Virus record (IMG/VR): IMGVR_UViG_3300046007_007028
Coordinates: 1-64,000 of that record
Origin: a virus
DNA: 64,000 nucleotides
Reading direction: 5' to 3' (one strand)
Under the pieces are notes generated by a model. That model did no database searches. It saw only the letters and a list, made by a program, of their open reading frames with translations, and had not been told where the DNA came from. The first letter of the stretch is position 1, and each line of letters begins with the position of its first letter. A program made the position numbers and the translations under genes. This document shows positions 30,822 through 37,787 of this stretch, piece by piece.

Positions 30822-32078
30822 ATGAAAAACCTCTTTCTCCTCGCAGCCTTCCTGATGGTATTGGGAAGCTGCACACGCAAACTTATCACGCCACAAACCG
30901 ACGAATTGGTTGTAACCTCCGACGAAGTTCCTGGACCACAAGAACTGTCAATGTTCCGCACCGCAAGTGAACCGGATTTCTGGGAACCAACTTACCGAAG
31001 CTACCGGATTGTTCCGTTCTACATCGAAGTTGATTCAATCTACAACGCTCACTGGCGACCTTTTACCGAAGACACGGTAAGAGCCAGATTTGCCAGGATT
31101 GCATGGAACATGGAACGCCAGACGGGACTAAGGTTTACAATTAGCCAAATCAAAATCCTAACCCGCCACGACATTGTAAGCCGTCAGACAAACGGAAATA
31201 ATATGCTGTTTCAGTTTTCATCAACGGTTCCAAGGGTAGGCAACAACTTTATGCTAAGGATCTCAGGACGTTCTGGATTAGGTGGTTCGGCCTTCATATC
31301 CAGAGGAAGCCTGACAACTGCACCATACGCCATTTCTGGCTTCGGCAAAGCGATTGCAGGAGGGTTTGATAAGCCCGGAAACGACGAGTACGCCATTGGC
31401 CACGAAATCCTGCATAACTTGGGAATCTCACATTCCCATAACTGTTGCGAGTGGTACACCAAGGACGGCAGACCATTGGGCAGACTTGATTCAGCAGCAG
31501 CCGGGGAAACAACTTGTTCACCTGTTCCGATCCGTTGTAACAGGACGACCATACGCCAATCGGGAGGCTGGAATAGTTATGCTCATATTTGGGGACAGGC
31601 AACCTACACCCTGCATCCATCGGTATTGGCTAAGCTACATCGGGCCGTGTTTTATTCAAGCCTTCAGACTTATACCCCGACACAACCACCATTACCACCC
31701 GTTACTACTTGCAGCACTCAGGTAGCCCACACATCAGCCACAGGAAGTCATCCGGGCTTTGATAAGGCATTGGATGGTATTGACAACACAAACGCTTCCA
31801 GATGGGTTGTAAATGCCCCACAAACAAGCCTGACCTTGACCTACAACAATGCCAGCGTGGATTGCATCCGGATATGGACAGGGTACTTGTCTGGCTCAAC
31901 ATGGGGCAGCCCAATCAGGCAAGCAATCGTATCGGTAAACGGCACTCAGTTATTAGCCGTTCCTGGTGCTTTGGAGATCAACATTCCGGTTAATCGGGCT
32001 GGGGTGAATACCATTAAGATTGATTTCTTTGCGTTGGATAGCCATGTAAGAATTAGAGAGGTTAGGGTTTTGGATTAG
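30822..32078 (+). CDS. Metzincin-type zinc metalloprotease lipoprotein
   Basis: 418 residues. A signal peptide with lipobox LGSC (Cys17) predicts export and lipid anchoring. The motif HEILHNLGISH (residues 194-204) is the full metzincin zinc site HExxHxxGxxH. The preceding region (60-190) follows the protease N-lobe plan, including a segment that describes a mature-enzyme start around FYIEVD. A Met-turn is not obvious. After a Pro/Thr linker the last 120 residues look like an F5/8C (discoidin) module: FDKALDGIDNTNASRWV and IRIWTGY. It is the longest gene of the early region. Possible roles: attacking host surface proteins, superinfection exclusion, or lysogenic conversion. Confidence 0.85.
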   Translation: MKNLFLLAAFLMVLGSCTRKLITPQTDELVVTSDEVPGPQELSMFRTASEPDFWEPTYRSYRIVPFYIEVDSIYNAHWRPFTEDTVRARFARIAWNMERQTGLRFTISQIKILTRHDIVSRQTNGNNMLFQFSSTVPRVGNNFMLRISGRSGLGGSAFISRGSLTTAPYAISGFGKAIAGGFDKPGNDEYAIGHEILHNLGISHSHNCCEWYTKDGRPLGRLDSAAAGETTCSPVPIRCNRTTIRQSGGWNSYAHIWGQATYTLHPSVLAKLHRAVFYSSLQTYTPTQPPLPPVTTCSTQVAHTSATGSHPGFDKALDGIDNTNASRWVVNAPQTSLTLTYNNASVDCIRIWTGYLSGSTWGSPIRQAIVSVNGTQLLAVPGALEINIPVNRAGVNTIKIDFFALDSHVRIREVRVLD

Positions 32079-32099
32079 GTTGCATAAAGTTCCGCAGAT

Positions 32100-32213
32100 A
32101 AGCGAAGGCACAAATAGCGTTGGCTTTAGCAAGGGATTTGGGCTTTTGCTTATGTGCTGTTAGCAGAAGTACGGTCAATTTTAAACGAATTTTTAACTTA
32201 AATAAATAACAAA
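32100..32213 (+). other. Imperfect hairpin region resembling a gene-cassette boundary
   Basis: GCACA and TGTGC (about 32109-32157) frame an imperfect stem with AGCAA/TTGCT inside, followed by GTTAGCAGAA. The complementary TTCTGCTAAC follows the next gene. This resembles, but does not match exactly, integron attC sites. Confidence 0.35.
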
Positions 32214-32483
32214 ATGAAAGTAACAGTAACAGAGGATTTAGGTATCCAATTAGAAGAAGTTTTTAGCGGTTTAACTTTAAAAACCGAAAGTGGGGAAACA
32301 ATGTCAATTTGTATGCGAGATAGTGGCTTTGAGTTTAATTATCAAGGCGAGTGGTATTTTGCAAAAGAAGGATATGTTGAGCCATTTCACAAGTCAGTTA
32401 GAGATAACTATTTAGTTTCTGAATTGCAAAGACACGACCATAATTTAGATGCAGATGCAATGCCTGTTAGTAACGGTCAGTAG
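32214..32483 (+). CDS. Hypothetical protein, 89 aa, A/T-rich orphan
   Basis: Codon use is clearly more A/T-rich than the neighbours. Begins MKVTVTEDLG, with GEWYFAKEGYVEPFH in the middle. It is flanked by GTTAGCAGAA upstream and TTCTGCTAAC downstream. Perhaps acquired separately. No family recognised. Confidence 0.5.
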   Translation: MKVTVTEDLGIQLEEVFSGLTLKTESGETMSICMRDSGFEFNYQGEWYFAKEGYVEPFHKSVRDNYLVSELQRHDHNLDADAMPVSNGQ

Positions 32484-32540
32484 TATTTCTGCTAACTCGT
32501 AAATATCCGCAATCAACCTAACCAACAAAACCAGCGAAAG

Positions 32541-32897
32541 ATGAACTACGAAAAGCTATTTAATTATTTCCATGAGCAACATGGGATAAGTCTGTTGCTA
32601 ACAGATATGCAGGAGGTTGCCCGTATTGTTAAGGAAGTGGAAGAGCCGGGAAGCACGAAGCCAACTTGTCCGATAATTGACGTTTGTGGGTTTACTATTG
32701 ACTTGCGAAAAGTTGAGCGTGTTACTCCGGTCGGTGGCGATAAAAACCATTTGTCATATATGGTTTATTTTACAGGCGGCAATAAAATAGAAATTCCTCA
32801 TGCACAGCAATTTGCCAACGGGAAGAAATTTGACCACATGGAACGGGAAAAGTTTGTTGAATTATGGAAATCTTTTAATCTGAGTATCCATGCTTGA
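32541..32897 (+). CDS. Hypothetical protein, 118 aa
   Basis: A helical first third and a beta-rich second part (IIDVCGFTIDLRKVERVTPV). The final part contains VELWKSF. Overlaps the next gene by eight bases. Unknown. Confidence 0.5.
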   Translation: MNYEKLFNYFHEQHGISLLLTDMQEVARIVKEVEEPGSTKPTCPIIDVCGFTIDLRKVERVTPVGGDKNHLSYMVYFTGGNKIEIPHAQQFANGKKFDHMEREKFVELWKSFNLSIHA

Positions 32898-33099
32898 AAT
32901 CCTCATAACCGGCTTCCTTCTGTTTGTGGCTTATGTCATCTATCACCACAACCGCTACACCTACGGCCACTGCAACGGCATACCGGCGCGGAAGCATTGG
33001 GCATCTGGAGTGGTTGAGATGAAGTTGGAGCAGGAATGGGTCGTGATGTCCCGGAAATATTGGAAGGAGTTTACAGCGTATAAAGACCTTGAAAAGTGA
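32890..33099 (+). CDS. Small single-pass membrane protein, 69 aa
   Basis: A hydrophobic N-terminal segment (ILITGFLLFVAYVIY) followed by a basic cytoplasmic part with several His and Trp. Last rightward gene of the early region, followed by a terminator. Confidence 0.5.
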   Translation: MLEILITGFLLFVAYVIYHHNRYTYGHCNGIPARKHWASGVVEMKLEQEWVVMSRKYWKEFTAYKDLEK

Positions 33100-33121
33100 G
33101 AATTTGGTTAAATGACTGGAA

Positions 33122-33150
33122 AGGCCGCTTGAATTTTGAGCGGTTTTTTT
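33122..33150 (+). terminator. Intrinsic terminator of the rightward early region
   Basis: CCGCT and AGCGG flank a short loop, followed by seven T on the plus strand. Confidence 0.8.
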
Positions 33151-33162
33151 ATTTCCCTTCCA

Positions 33163-33372
33163 TTATTTCTCTGGCATATCCACCTTGTTATACTTGCTAA
33201 CCAATCGCCTAAACTGGTCCACAAATTGACCTAAAATATAGATCAGGATTGCATCGGTTGTGTCTATCTTCCCAAATTTGTAAAGCCATCCAACTCCAAT
33301 AAGAAGCCCGACAAGGATTGCGCTTGTTAAAAGGAAGGAGATAAACTGAATTGTTCTTTGCCAATCCCACAT
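33163..33372 (-). CDS. Small membrane protein, holin candidate
   Basis: ATG at 33372 (MWDWQRTIQFISFLL) is chosen since it comes right after a promoter; the frame extends 22 codons further. Hydrophobic segments at about 8-30 and 36-52, with a charged C-terminus. Size, topology and place one gene from the endolysin make it a holin candidate; sequence alone does not prove it. Confidence 0.5.
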   Translation of the reverse strand: MWDWQRTIQFISFLLTSAILVGLLIGVGWLYKFGKIDTTDAILIYILGQFVDQFRRLVSKYNKVDMPEK

Positions 33373-33376
33373 TCCA

Positions 33377-33408
33377 CAAAAATATCTTATATTTGCATGG
33401 CTTCCAAT
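33377..33408 (-). promoter_or_regulatory. Bacteroidota-type promoter with hairpin/palindrome
   Basis: Minus strand TATTTTTG (33377-33384) with ATTG (33405-33408) 20 bases upstream. The -33 box lies inside an inverted repeat GCTTCC-AATA-GGAAGC. Confidence 0.6.
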
Positions 33409-33422
33409 AGGAAGCAACCAAC

Positions 33423-33488
33423 GGACTAGGTTGGACAAGAAACTGGGAGAAATCCCATAACACGGCCCTGAATTGGCGTAGCTAGTCC
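33423..33488 (+). other. Short structured element upstream of the HNH gene
   Basis: GGACTAG (33423-33429) and CTAGTCC (33482-33488) form a perfect seven-base closing stem; inside, TGGGA-GAAA-TCCCA (33444-33457) is a five-base stem with a GAAA tetraloop. It ends 30 bases before the HNH ATG. It does not fold as a tRNA. It may act as a leader that limits translation of the endonuclease. Confidence 0.4.
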
Positions 33489-33518
33489 CTGCGTTGATTT
33501 GGGGCTTTTGTTTTTAAG

Positions 33519-34031
33519 ATGGATAAGTATTTAAAATTTGTTGAAGCAGGGCTAAGAGTTTCTAAGGATGGAGTAGTCTACGGCAAAAGAGGGAAAGAAA
33601 GAGTATTATTCACCAACAATTCAGGTTATTCAATAACCCATTTTCTATATAAGGGGAATCCCATAAACGTCTTGGTGCATCGACTTGTCGCAATGGCATT
33701 TATCCAAAATCCATTGGGTCTTTCTCAGGTAAACCATATCAACGGGATAAAATCCGACAATCGAGTGGAAAATTTAGAATGGTGCTCTGTGAGCCAAAAC
33801 ATACGTCACAGATTTTCATCTGGCATAACATCTTTGCAATCGCAATCTCGTCCTTCTTTACAAAATGGAAGATGCAGGAAGGTGCACCAAATTAAAAATG
33901 GGGTAATTATTGATACATTCCCTTACATGGTGGCTGCCGCACAAGCTGTTGGCGGCACAGCCTCGTGCATTAGAAATGTTTGTGCTGGTAGGGCTTCATC
34001 GCACAAGGGCTTTCAATGGGAGTACGCTTGA
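33519..34031 (+). CDS. HNH homing endonuclease
   Basis: 170 residues. N-terminal DNA-binding strand region (RVSKDGVVYGKRGK), then VHRLVAMAFIQNP, SQVNHINGIKSDNRVENLEWCS as HNH_3 core (shortened here), and a C-terminal NUMOD1-like part (VHQIKNGVIIDTFPYMVAAAQAVGG shortened). It is a distant relative of the endonuclease at 11793. Oriented against its neighbours and inserted between the holin candidate and the endolysin. No intron ends seen. Confidence 0.9.
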   Translation: MDKYLKFVEAGLRVSKDGVVYGKRGKERVLFTNNSGYSITHFLYKGNPINVLVHRLVAMAFIQNPLGLSQVNHINGIKSDNRVENLEWCSVSQNIRHRFSSGITSLQSQSRPSLQNGRCRKVHQIKNGVIIDTFPYMVAAAQAVGGTASCIRNVCAGRASSHKGFQWEYA

Positions 34032-34061
34032 TCCTTTTGCCTGTTATGTCGGAGTTGAATT

Positions 34062-34505
34062 TCATGGCTTCACAATCAACAATCCTTTTGCATTTGGGAC
34101 CCACCTTGAGTCTGCATGAAGCCATCGCGGGGTCGCAGAAATGTCCTCTACGGCCCTGATAGACGTTTTGGCAATTACCTCTTCCTGGTTATCCAAAAGC
34201 CACTTGTATAGCTCCTCAACAGTCATATCCGGACTATCAAAGTCGGTGGCGTTCATTTTGTAGGAATGCTGGCTCCACGGATTGAAAGACGGTGCGTCGG
34301 GCGTTCTCAGGCCCCGCCAGAAATGTACGGGGTTCTTGGTGTGCCAGTTGTTTACAACAAGGCGCACTCCTGTCCGGGTCCGGAGCCACTGCATTGCCTC
34401 AACTTGCTCCCTGACCAGAAACCACGTAGAATTTGCGCCCCACTTTTGATAGGTGGACCGGCTTACAAATTCTTGGATGTCAAAGTTGGTTGTGAGATTG
34501 CCCAT
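34062..34505 (-). CDS. Endolysin, M15-type peptidase
   Basis: 147 residues, a bare Peptidase_M15_3-like domain that should cleave peptide cross-links in the cell wall. Zinc ligands: His80 and Asp88 in SQHSYKMNATD, and His130 in WLHAD. FDIQEFVSRSTY near the N-terminus and VNNWHTKNPVHFWRG are family landmarks. No signal peptide, so a holin or similar is needed to reach the wall. Confidence 0.85.
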   Translation of the reverse strand: MGNLTTNFDIQEFVSRSTYQKWGANSTWFLVREQVEAMQWLRTRTGVRLVVNNWHTKNPVHFWRGLRTPDAPSFNPWSQHSYKMNATDFDSPDMTVEELYKWLLDNQEEVIAKTSIRAVEDISATPRWLHADSRWVPNAKGLLIVKP

Positions 34506-34510
34506 TAGTC

Positions 34511-34541
34511 CACAAAATAATGGGTTTGGTCGAAAACTGCA
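34511..34541 (-). promoter_or_regulatory. Possible promoter of the endolysin gene
   Basis: Minus strand TATTTTG, one base short of consensus, with TTTG about 20 bases upstream. It lies next to a rightward TAGGTTTG box at 34564-34571. Confidence 0.35.
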
Positions 34542-34575
34542 AAATGGATTTATTGGGAAGGGGTAGGTTTGGGGA

Positions 34576-34764
34576 ATGGAAAATACTTATACTCCAATCA
34601 TTGTAGACCTTGTTTACACCAATTTTGAATCCAATCTTTTAAAGCAAGATGGGAAGAAAATAGATATGGGGAAATTATCTATCACCGCAATTTTGGCAAC
34701 CCAAAAGGACGTTGAGGGAATAATCAATCAACTGGAAATCATCAAACATTGTTTTAAGAAGTAA
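34576..34764 (+). CDS. Hypothetical protein, 62 aa
   Basis: Beta-rich then helical; begins MENTYTPIIVDLVYTNFE. A TAGGTTTG box precedes its ATG by four bases. One of three rightward genes within the lysis region. Unknown. Confidence 0.5.
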   Translation: MENTYTPIIVDLVYTNFESNLLKQDGKKIDMGKLSITAILATQKDVEGIINQLEIIKHCFKK

Positions 34765-34934
34765 TGAAACAAATCCTTCTAACCCTAATCGACCGCCTAT
34801 TCCCCGCCAAGTGCAAGCATGAGTGGGAGGATAAATATATGGTTTCGGTAAAAAATGAGATTGGTCAAGTATATAAGACAAGAGTAACTTTGGCTTGCAA
34901 ACATTGTGGTGAGATTAAACAGATGAGTTTATGA
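34764..34934 (+). CDS. Small Cys/His protein, 56 aa
   Basis: Contains CKHEW (residues 17-21) and CKHCGE (45-50), giving a likely zinc knuckle. TAATG and ATGA overlaps with its neighbours support it. Function unknown. Confidence 0.5.
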   Translation: MKQILLTLIDRLFPAKCKHEWEDKYMVSVKNEIGQVYKTRVTLACKHCGEIKQMSL

Positions 34935-35185
34935 CAAAAATCAAATTTATTGCTGTCCCAATCCGTATCGGGAAAGCAGCAGCCCTAAATCAATGGCTTG
35001 ACGGCTTTTGTGAAATCCACGACATTGATAGAGACAAAGTCAATGTCGTAATGGCTGGGAAATCTGCTGTGCTAAGAATTACGATTGCCAGTTTAGAGCA
35101 TATCAAACTTTTGTCGGACGGGTTGAAGGATGTGGTGGAGAAGGCGCCTACCTCAACCCCGCAAAATACTCAACCGACCTCCTGA
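34931..35185 (+). CDS. Hypothetical protein, 84 aa
   Basis: Alpha/beta protein starting TKIKFIAVPIRIGKAAALNQWL. Its last 38 bases overlap the convergent lipoprotein gene. Unknown. Confidence 0.5.
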   Translation: MTKIKFIAVPIRIGKAAALNQWLDGFCEIHDIDRDKVNVVMAGKSAVLRITIASLEHIKLLSDGLKDVVEKAPTSTPQNTQPTS

Positions 35186-35447
35186 CCCTTTTCCATCGTC
35201 CCCGCCTTCCTTCTTCGACAAACAAAAAGCTGTCCGCCTGTATAGCCACCGGAAAAACATAGTTCATGTCCCGGATTAGATATGCCTGTTCCCGTTCCTG
35301 GGCCCGGAGCCTGTCCTGAAGCTGTAATGTCAGCAACGCAAGCGAATCAAACTCCGCACGAGATACGGGCCTTTCAGATGGGATATGAACCGTCGGGCCG
35401 GTGCAGGCGGTGGTTAATAATAATAATACGAACGCAATCTTTTTCAT
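35148..35447 (-). CDS. Lipoprotein, outer-membrane spanin candidate
   Basis: Start ATG 35447 (MKKIAFVLLLLTTAC) gives a signal peptide with lipobox ending at Cys15; the frame extends 37 codons further but without sense. The mature part (84 residues) is helical with a charged, coiled-coil-like middle. A short lipoprotein right after a membrane protein near the endolysin suggests an outer-membrane spanin subunit. The start overlaps the upstream stop as ATGA. Confidence 0.55.
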   Translation of the reverse strand: MKKIAFVLLLLTTACTGPTVHIPSERPVSRAEFDSLALLTLQLQDRLRAQEREQAYLIRDMNYVFPVAIQADSFLFVEEGRRGRWKRVRRSVEYFAGLR

Positions 35448-35788
35448 TTTTTGAACCCTAAATAAACCCCAACAATATGCCAAACTTTTGCCCATCCCTT
35501 CCTTTTGAGGCCCTCCACGGCCTCCCGCTTCAACACGGGCTTGACCTGCGTGTCCCATTCGGGTTTACGAACGTCCCTGAGTCGCTTGTAGGTGTCGAGC
35601 ATGGCATTTAAGATACGCCAGCCGAGAAGCAATAGCCATCCATGGGTGAATAGCCATTGCTCCCAATCGGGGAAGTCCGGTTTGATCTGAAGAAAAACGG
35701 CCCCGGCTCTAATTCCCCAGAAAACAGACTGATCCTGAAGGGTATGAATGTAGTCTTCTTTTAGGTTACAAAAAAACCGGGTCGGCAT
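35444..35788 (-). CDS. Membrane protein, 114 aa, lysis region
   Basis: Start ATG 35788 overlaps the upstream TAA as TAATG. One clear hydrophobic segment (WLFTHGWLLLLGWRILNAML) and possibly a second near residues 22-34; the C-terminal half is basic. It may be a holin or the inner-membrane partner of the lipoprotein. Confidence 0.5.
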   Translation of the reverse strand: MPTRFFCNLKEDYIHTLQDQSVFWGIRAGAVFLQIKPDFPDWEQWLFTHGWLLLLGWRILNAMLDTYKRLRDVRKPEWDTQVKPVLKREAVEGLKRKGWAKVWHIVGVYLGFKK

Positions 35789-36186
35789 TACTCCTCTGTC
35801 TTGCGGTGGTAGTACAAGGTGTCGGGTGTCGCAGTTTTCCATCCGGGTAGTCCGAAGATGTAGGCGATGGCTTGGGCTCCGGTGATTTCATGTCCCTGAA
35901 CTCTTTTGTTTCCAAGCAAGCCAGTCAGCCTTTCTTCCATGGCAAAACCATTAATTCGGAAAGTTGTTTCAATTTTCCAGCCTTTTGAGGACATTTCCCC
36001 TGGTAATTGCCGGTTATCCATCCCGATTGCAAACCCCTCTGAGGTCATCAGGGCGTGGCACAAAGAATCCCCGTGCTTAACCAGCAAACACGGAATCCGC
36101 TCGATACGGGTATAAAGTCCGAAAAAGGACCTGACGGGCCGCTGGATAATGCGCACATCCCACGGCTTTGGGCTGTTATGCTTCAT
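35788..36186 (-). CDS. Hypothetical protein, 132 aa
   Basis: Start ATG 36186 (MKHNSPKPWDVRIIQ); the open frame runs 27 codons further. Pattern VRIIQRPVRSFFGLYTRIERIPCLLVKHG, then GHEITGAQAIAYIFGLPGWK. Unknown, between structural and lysis genes. Confidence 0.5.
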   Translation of the reverse strand: MKHNSPKPWDVRIIQRPVRSFFGLYTRIERIPCLLVKHGDSLCHALMTSEGFAIGMDNRQLPGEMSSKGWKIETTFRINGFAMEERLTGLLGNKRVQGHEITGAQAIAYIFGLPGWKTATPDTLYYHRKTEE

Positions 36187-36556
36187 TTTCGTTTGGCTCA
36201 ATAAGGACGACAATAATCTTTTCCAGCAAAGCGGGTGCAATCGTTCCGGTTTCGTTGGAGATGTCAATCATTTTCAGATCGAGGTCCTCTGTTTCCTGCA
36301 AGGCTTCCCAGCGGGTCGAAACGGCGGCATCGGCTTTTTGGGACATTGCCACAAACTCTTGGTAGGCGATGTCTTTGGCCCCGTCTTTCAAGGCATCCAT
36401 CTCCTTTTGAACTTCTTCGGAAAACCTCTTCCCGATCCATTTAAGCCTATCAAGATTGCGGGCAACCCGGTAAGCGGTAGTGTGCGACAGCTCCTTAGCT
36501 GCAAGCTCTCTGAGGCCAAAATACAACTTGGCGGCTTCTAAAATCTGTAACTTCAT
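36176..36556 (-). CDS. Hypothetical helical protein, 126 aa
   Basis: Start ATG 36556 (MKLQILEAAKLYFGLRELAAKEL). Helical throughout. The layout (a short beta-helix start, LAAKELSHTTAYRVARNLDRL) is familiar from phages with internal chaperone-like small proteins, but the function is unknown. Confidence 0.5.
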   Translation of the reverse strand: MKLQILEAAKLYFGLRELAAKELSHTTAYRVARNLDRLKWIGKRFSEEVQKEMDALKDGAKDIAYQEFVAMSQKADAAVSTRWEALQETEDLDLKMIDISNETGTIAPALLEKIIVVLIEPNENEA

Positions 36557-36575
36557 GTGTAAAAAATTTCTGCAA

Positions 36576-36938
36576 TTATACATTAAATCTTCCAAGGTTG
36601 TCAGCCCACTCAATCTTGGCCTCGACGAATTGATTGATAACAACCGGCTGCCCCATCAGCATAATGAAGAAGTCAAATTCAGACATTATCCCGCCCTCAT
36701 CAACAAGCTGGCCCTGCTGGTTCACCATCTGGTCTTTGGTGGCCCTTAGCGTGTACCATTTGGCCGGCATGGGATGGGCGGTTTTGACCTCGTCTTTGAT
36801 GAAGTAGTGGTCAATCCGGATGCGAAGTCCGACCCCGAATCCGAACTCTGGATCAGCGTCGACAACAAGGCCGGAAAAAGAGGCTTCCCGAAGGATATTG
36901 CTATCAATGGGGTGTATGGAGATTTCGATTGGAGTCAT
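36576..36938 (-). CDS. Hypothetical beta-rich protein, 120 aa
   Basis: Begins MTPIEISIHPIDSNILREASFSG, with GLRIRIDHYFIKDE in the middle. Follows the tail-fibre genes. Perhaps a virion accessory protein. Confidence 0.5.
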   Translation of the reverse strand: MTPIEISIHPIDSNILREASFSGLVVDADPEFGFGVGLRIRIDHYFIKDEVKTAHPMPAKWYTLRATKDQMVNQQGQLVDEGGIMSEFDFFIMLMGQPVVINQFVEAKIEWADNLGRFNV

Positions 36939-36943
36939 AGTTT

Positions 36944-37780
36944 TTATACGTTTCTACCTAAAGCAGTTTGAAATGCGTTCACTAAAATCAAGGCTATACG
37001 GGCCTGTTCGTCGGTAAGGCCTTTCCCGCCAGCACCGAAAGAGATTTGCTGAGTTGAAGCAAAATCCCTGCCCGTAGCCCCGTTTCTTGTCCCGTAGTAG
37101 AGGTTTCGGTTTGGCCTCGTAGTTGATGCCACGGTTATTGTTCTGTTAAGCCGATCCCGAATCCACAACTGCATAATGTTGGATGCCTGCCTGTTTGCAA
37201 GCCATGCCCCTTGGGTATTGGTTATCCCCAAAGCAAAAGCCGCTCCCGCAGCGGTCGCATTCAGGGTTCCGTTCCCGTTAAAAGCTGTGCGTGAAGCATT
37301 TATCTGGTGGAGATTGGTCCCGTCGCCCGCTCCAAATAATACGGTTGCGGCGCCAGAATCCGTCCGGGTGTAAACCATTAGACTTGCATCATTGAGAAGC
37401 CCTGCCGTTGATGGGTTGTATCCAAAGTCGGCATAATTGGGCGTAGGATTTGATGCAAATGCGGGTGTCATTCCCGTCGAAGCGTGCGTCCATGTGCCAA
37501 AAAAAGTGGTATTGTATGCGTTCTTCATATCCAAGGCATGAGTCGCCGACAAGCCGCCGACTATCGGGTGTATAAAGTCCCATTCATCCCAAATCCCATT
37601 CACCACCAGTCCCCATGTAAGGGCGTTGAGAGCATTGATAACAGGAACAGTCGGCTCGTATCCAGCAACGTCAAGCCGGTTTAGAAAAGACAGGCAAAAA
37701 GGATGAATGTTATCCGGAATAAACGTCGAGGTGGTCCCCACGACTACCGTTCCTGATCCGCTTATGGCTGTGAGTGGCAT
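36944..37780 (-). CDS. Virion protein, probable receptor-binding or fibre-tip, 278 aa
   Basis: A Gly/Thr/Asn/Ala-rich beta protein directly after the long fibre gene. The stretch NALNALTWGLVVNGIWDEWDFIHPIVGGL resembles the start of concanavalin-like domains found in phage fibre tips; later parts (NLYYGTRNGAT, SFGAGGKGLTDEQARIALILVNAFQ) complete such a domain. Likely the variable host-contact protein. Confidence 0.6.
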   Translation of the reverse strand: MPLTAISGSGTVVVGTTSTFIPDNIHPFCLSFLNRLDVAGYEPTVPVINALNALTWGLVVNGIWDEWDFIHPIVGGLSATHALDMKNAYNTTFFGTWTHASTGMTPAFASNPTPNYADFGYNPSTAGLLNDASLMVYTRTDSGAATVLFGAGDGTNLHQINASRTAFNGNGTLNATAAGAAFALGITNTQGAWLANRQASNIMQLWIRDRLNRTITVASTTRPNRNLYYGTRNGATGRDFASTQQISFGAGGKGLTDEQARIALILVNAFQTALGRNV

Positions 37781-37787
37781 GATTTTA

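Noticed and set aside
33423-33488. tRNA suggested by a perfect seven-base closing stem
   Set aside because: The inner hairpin has a four-base GAAA loop, and no T-arm or seven-base anticodon loop can be drawn on either strand.
33519-34031. Group I intron carrying the HNH gene
   Set aside because: The gene lies between complete genes in the opposite orientation; no split host gene and no intron core was found.
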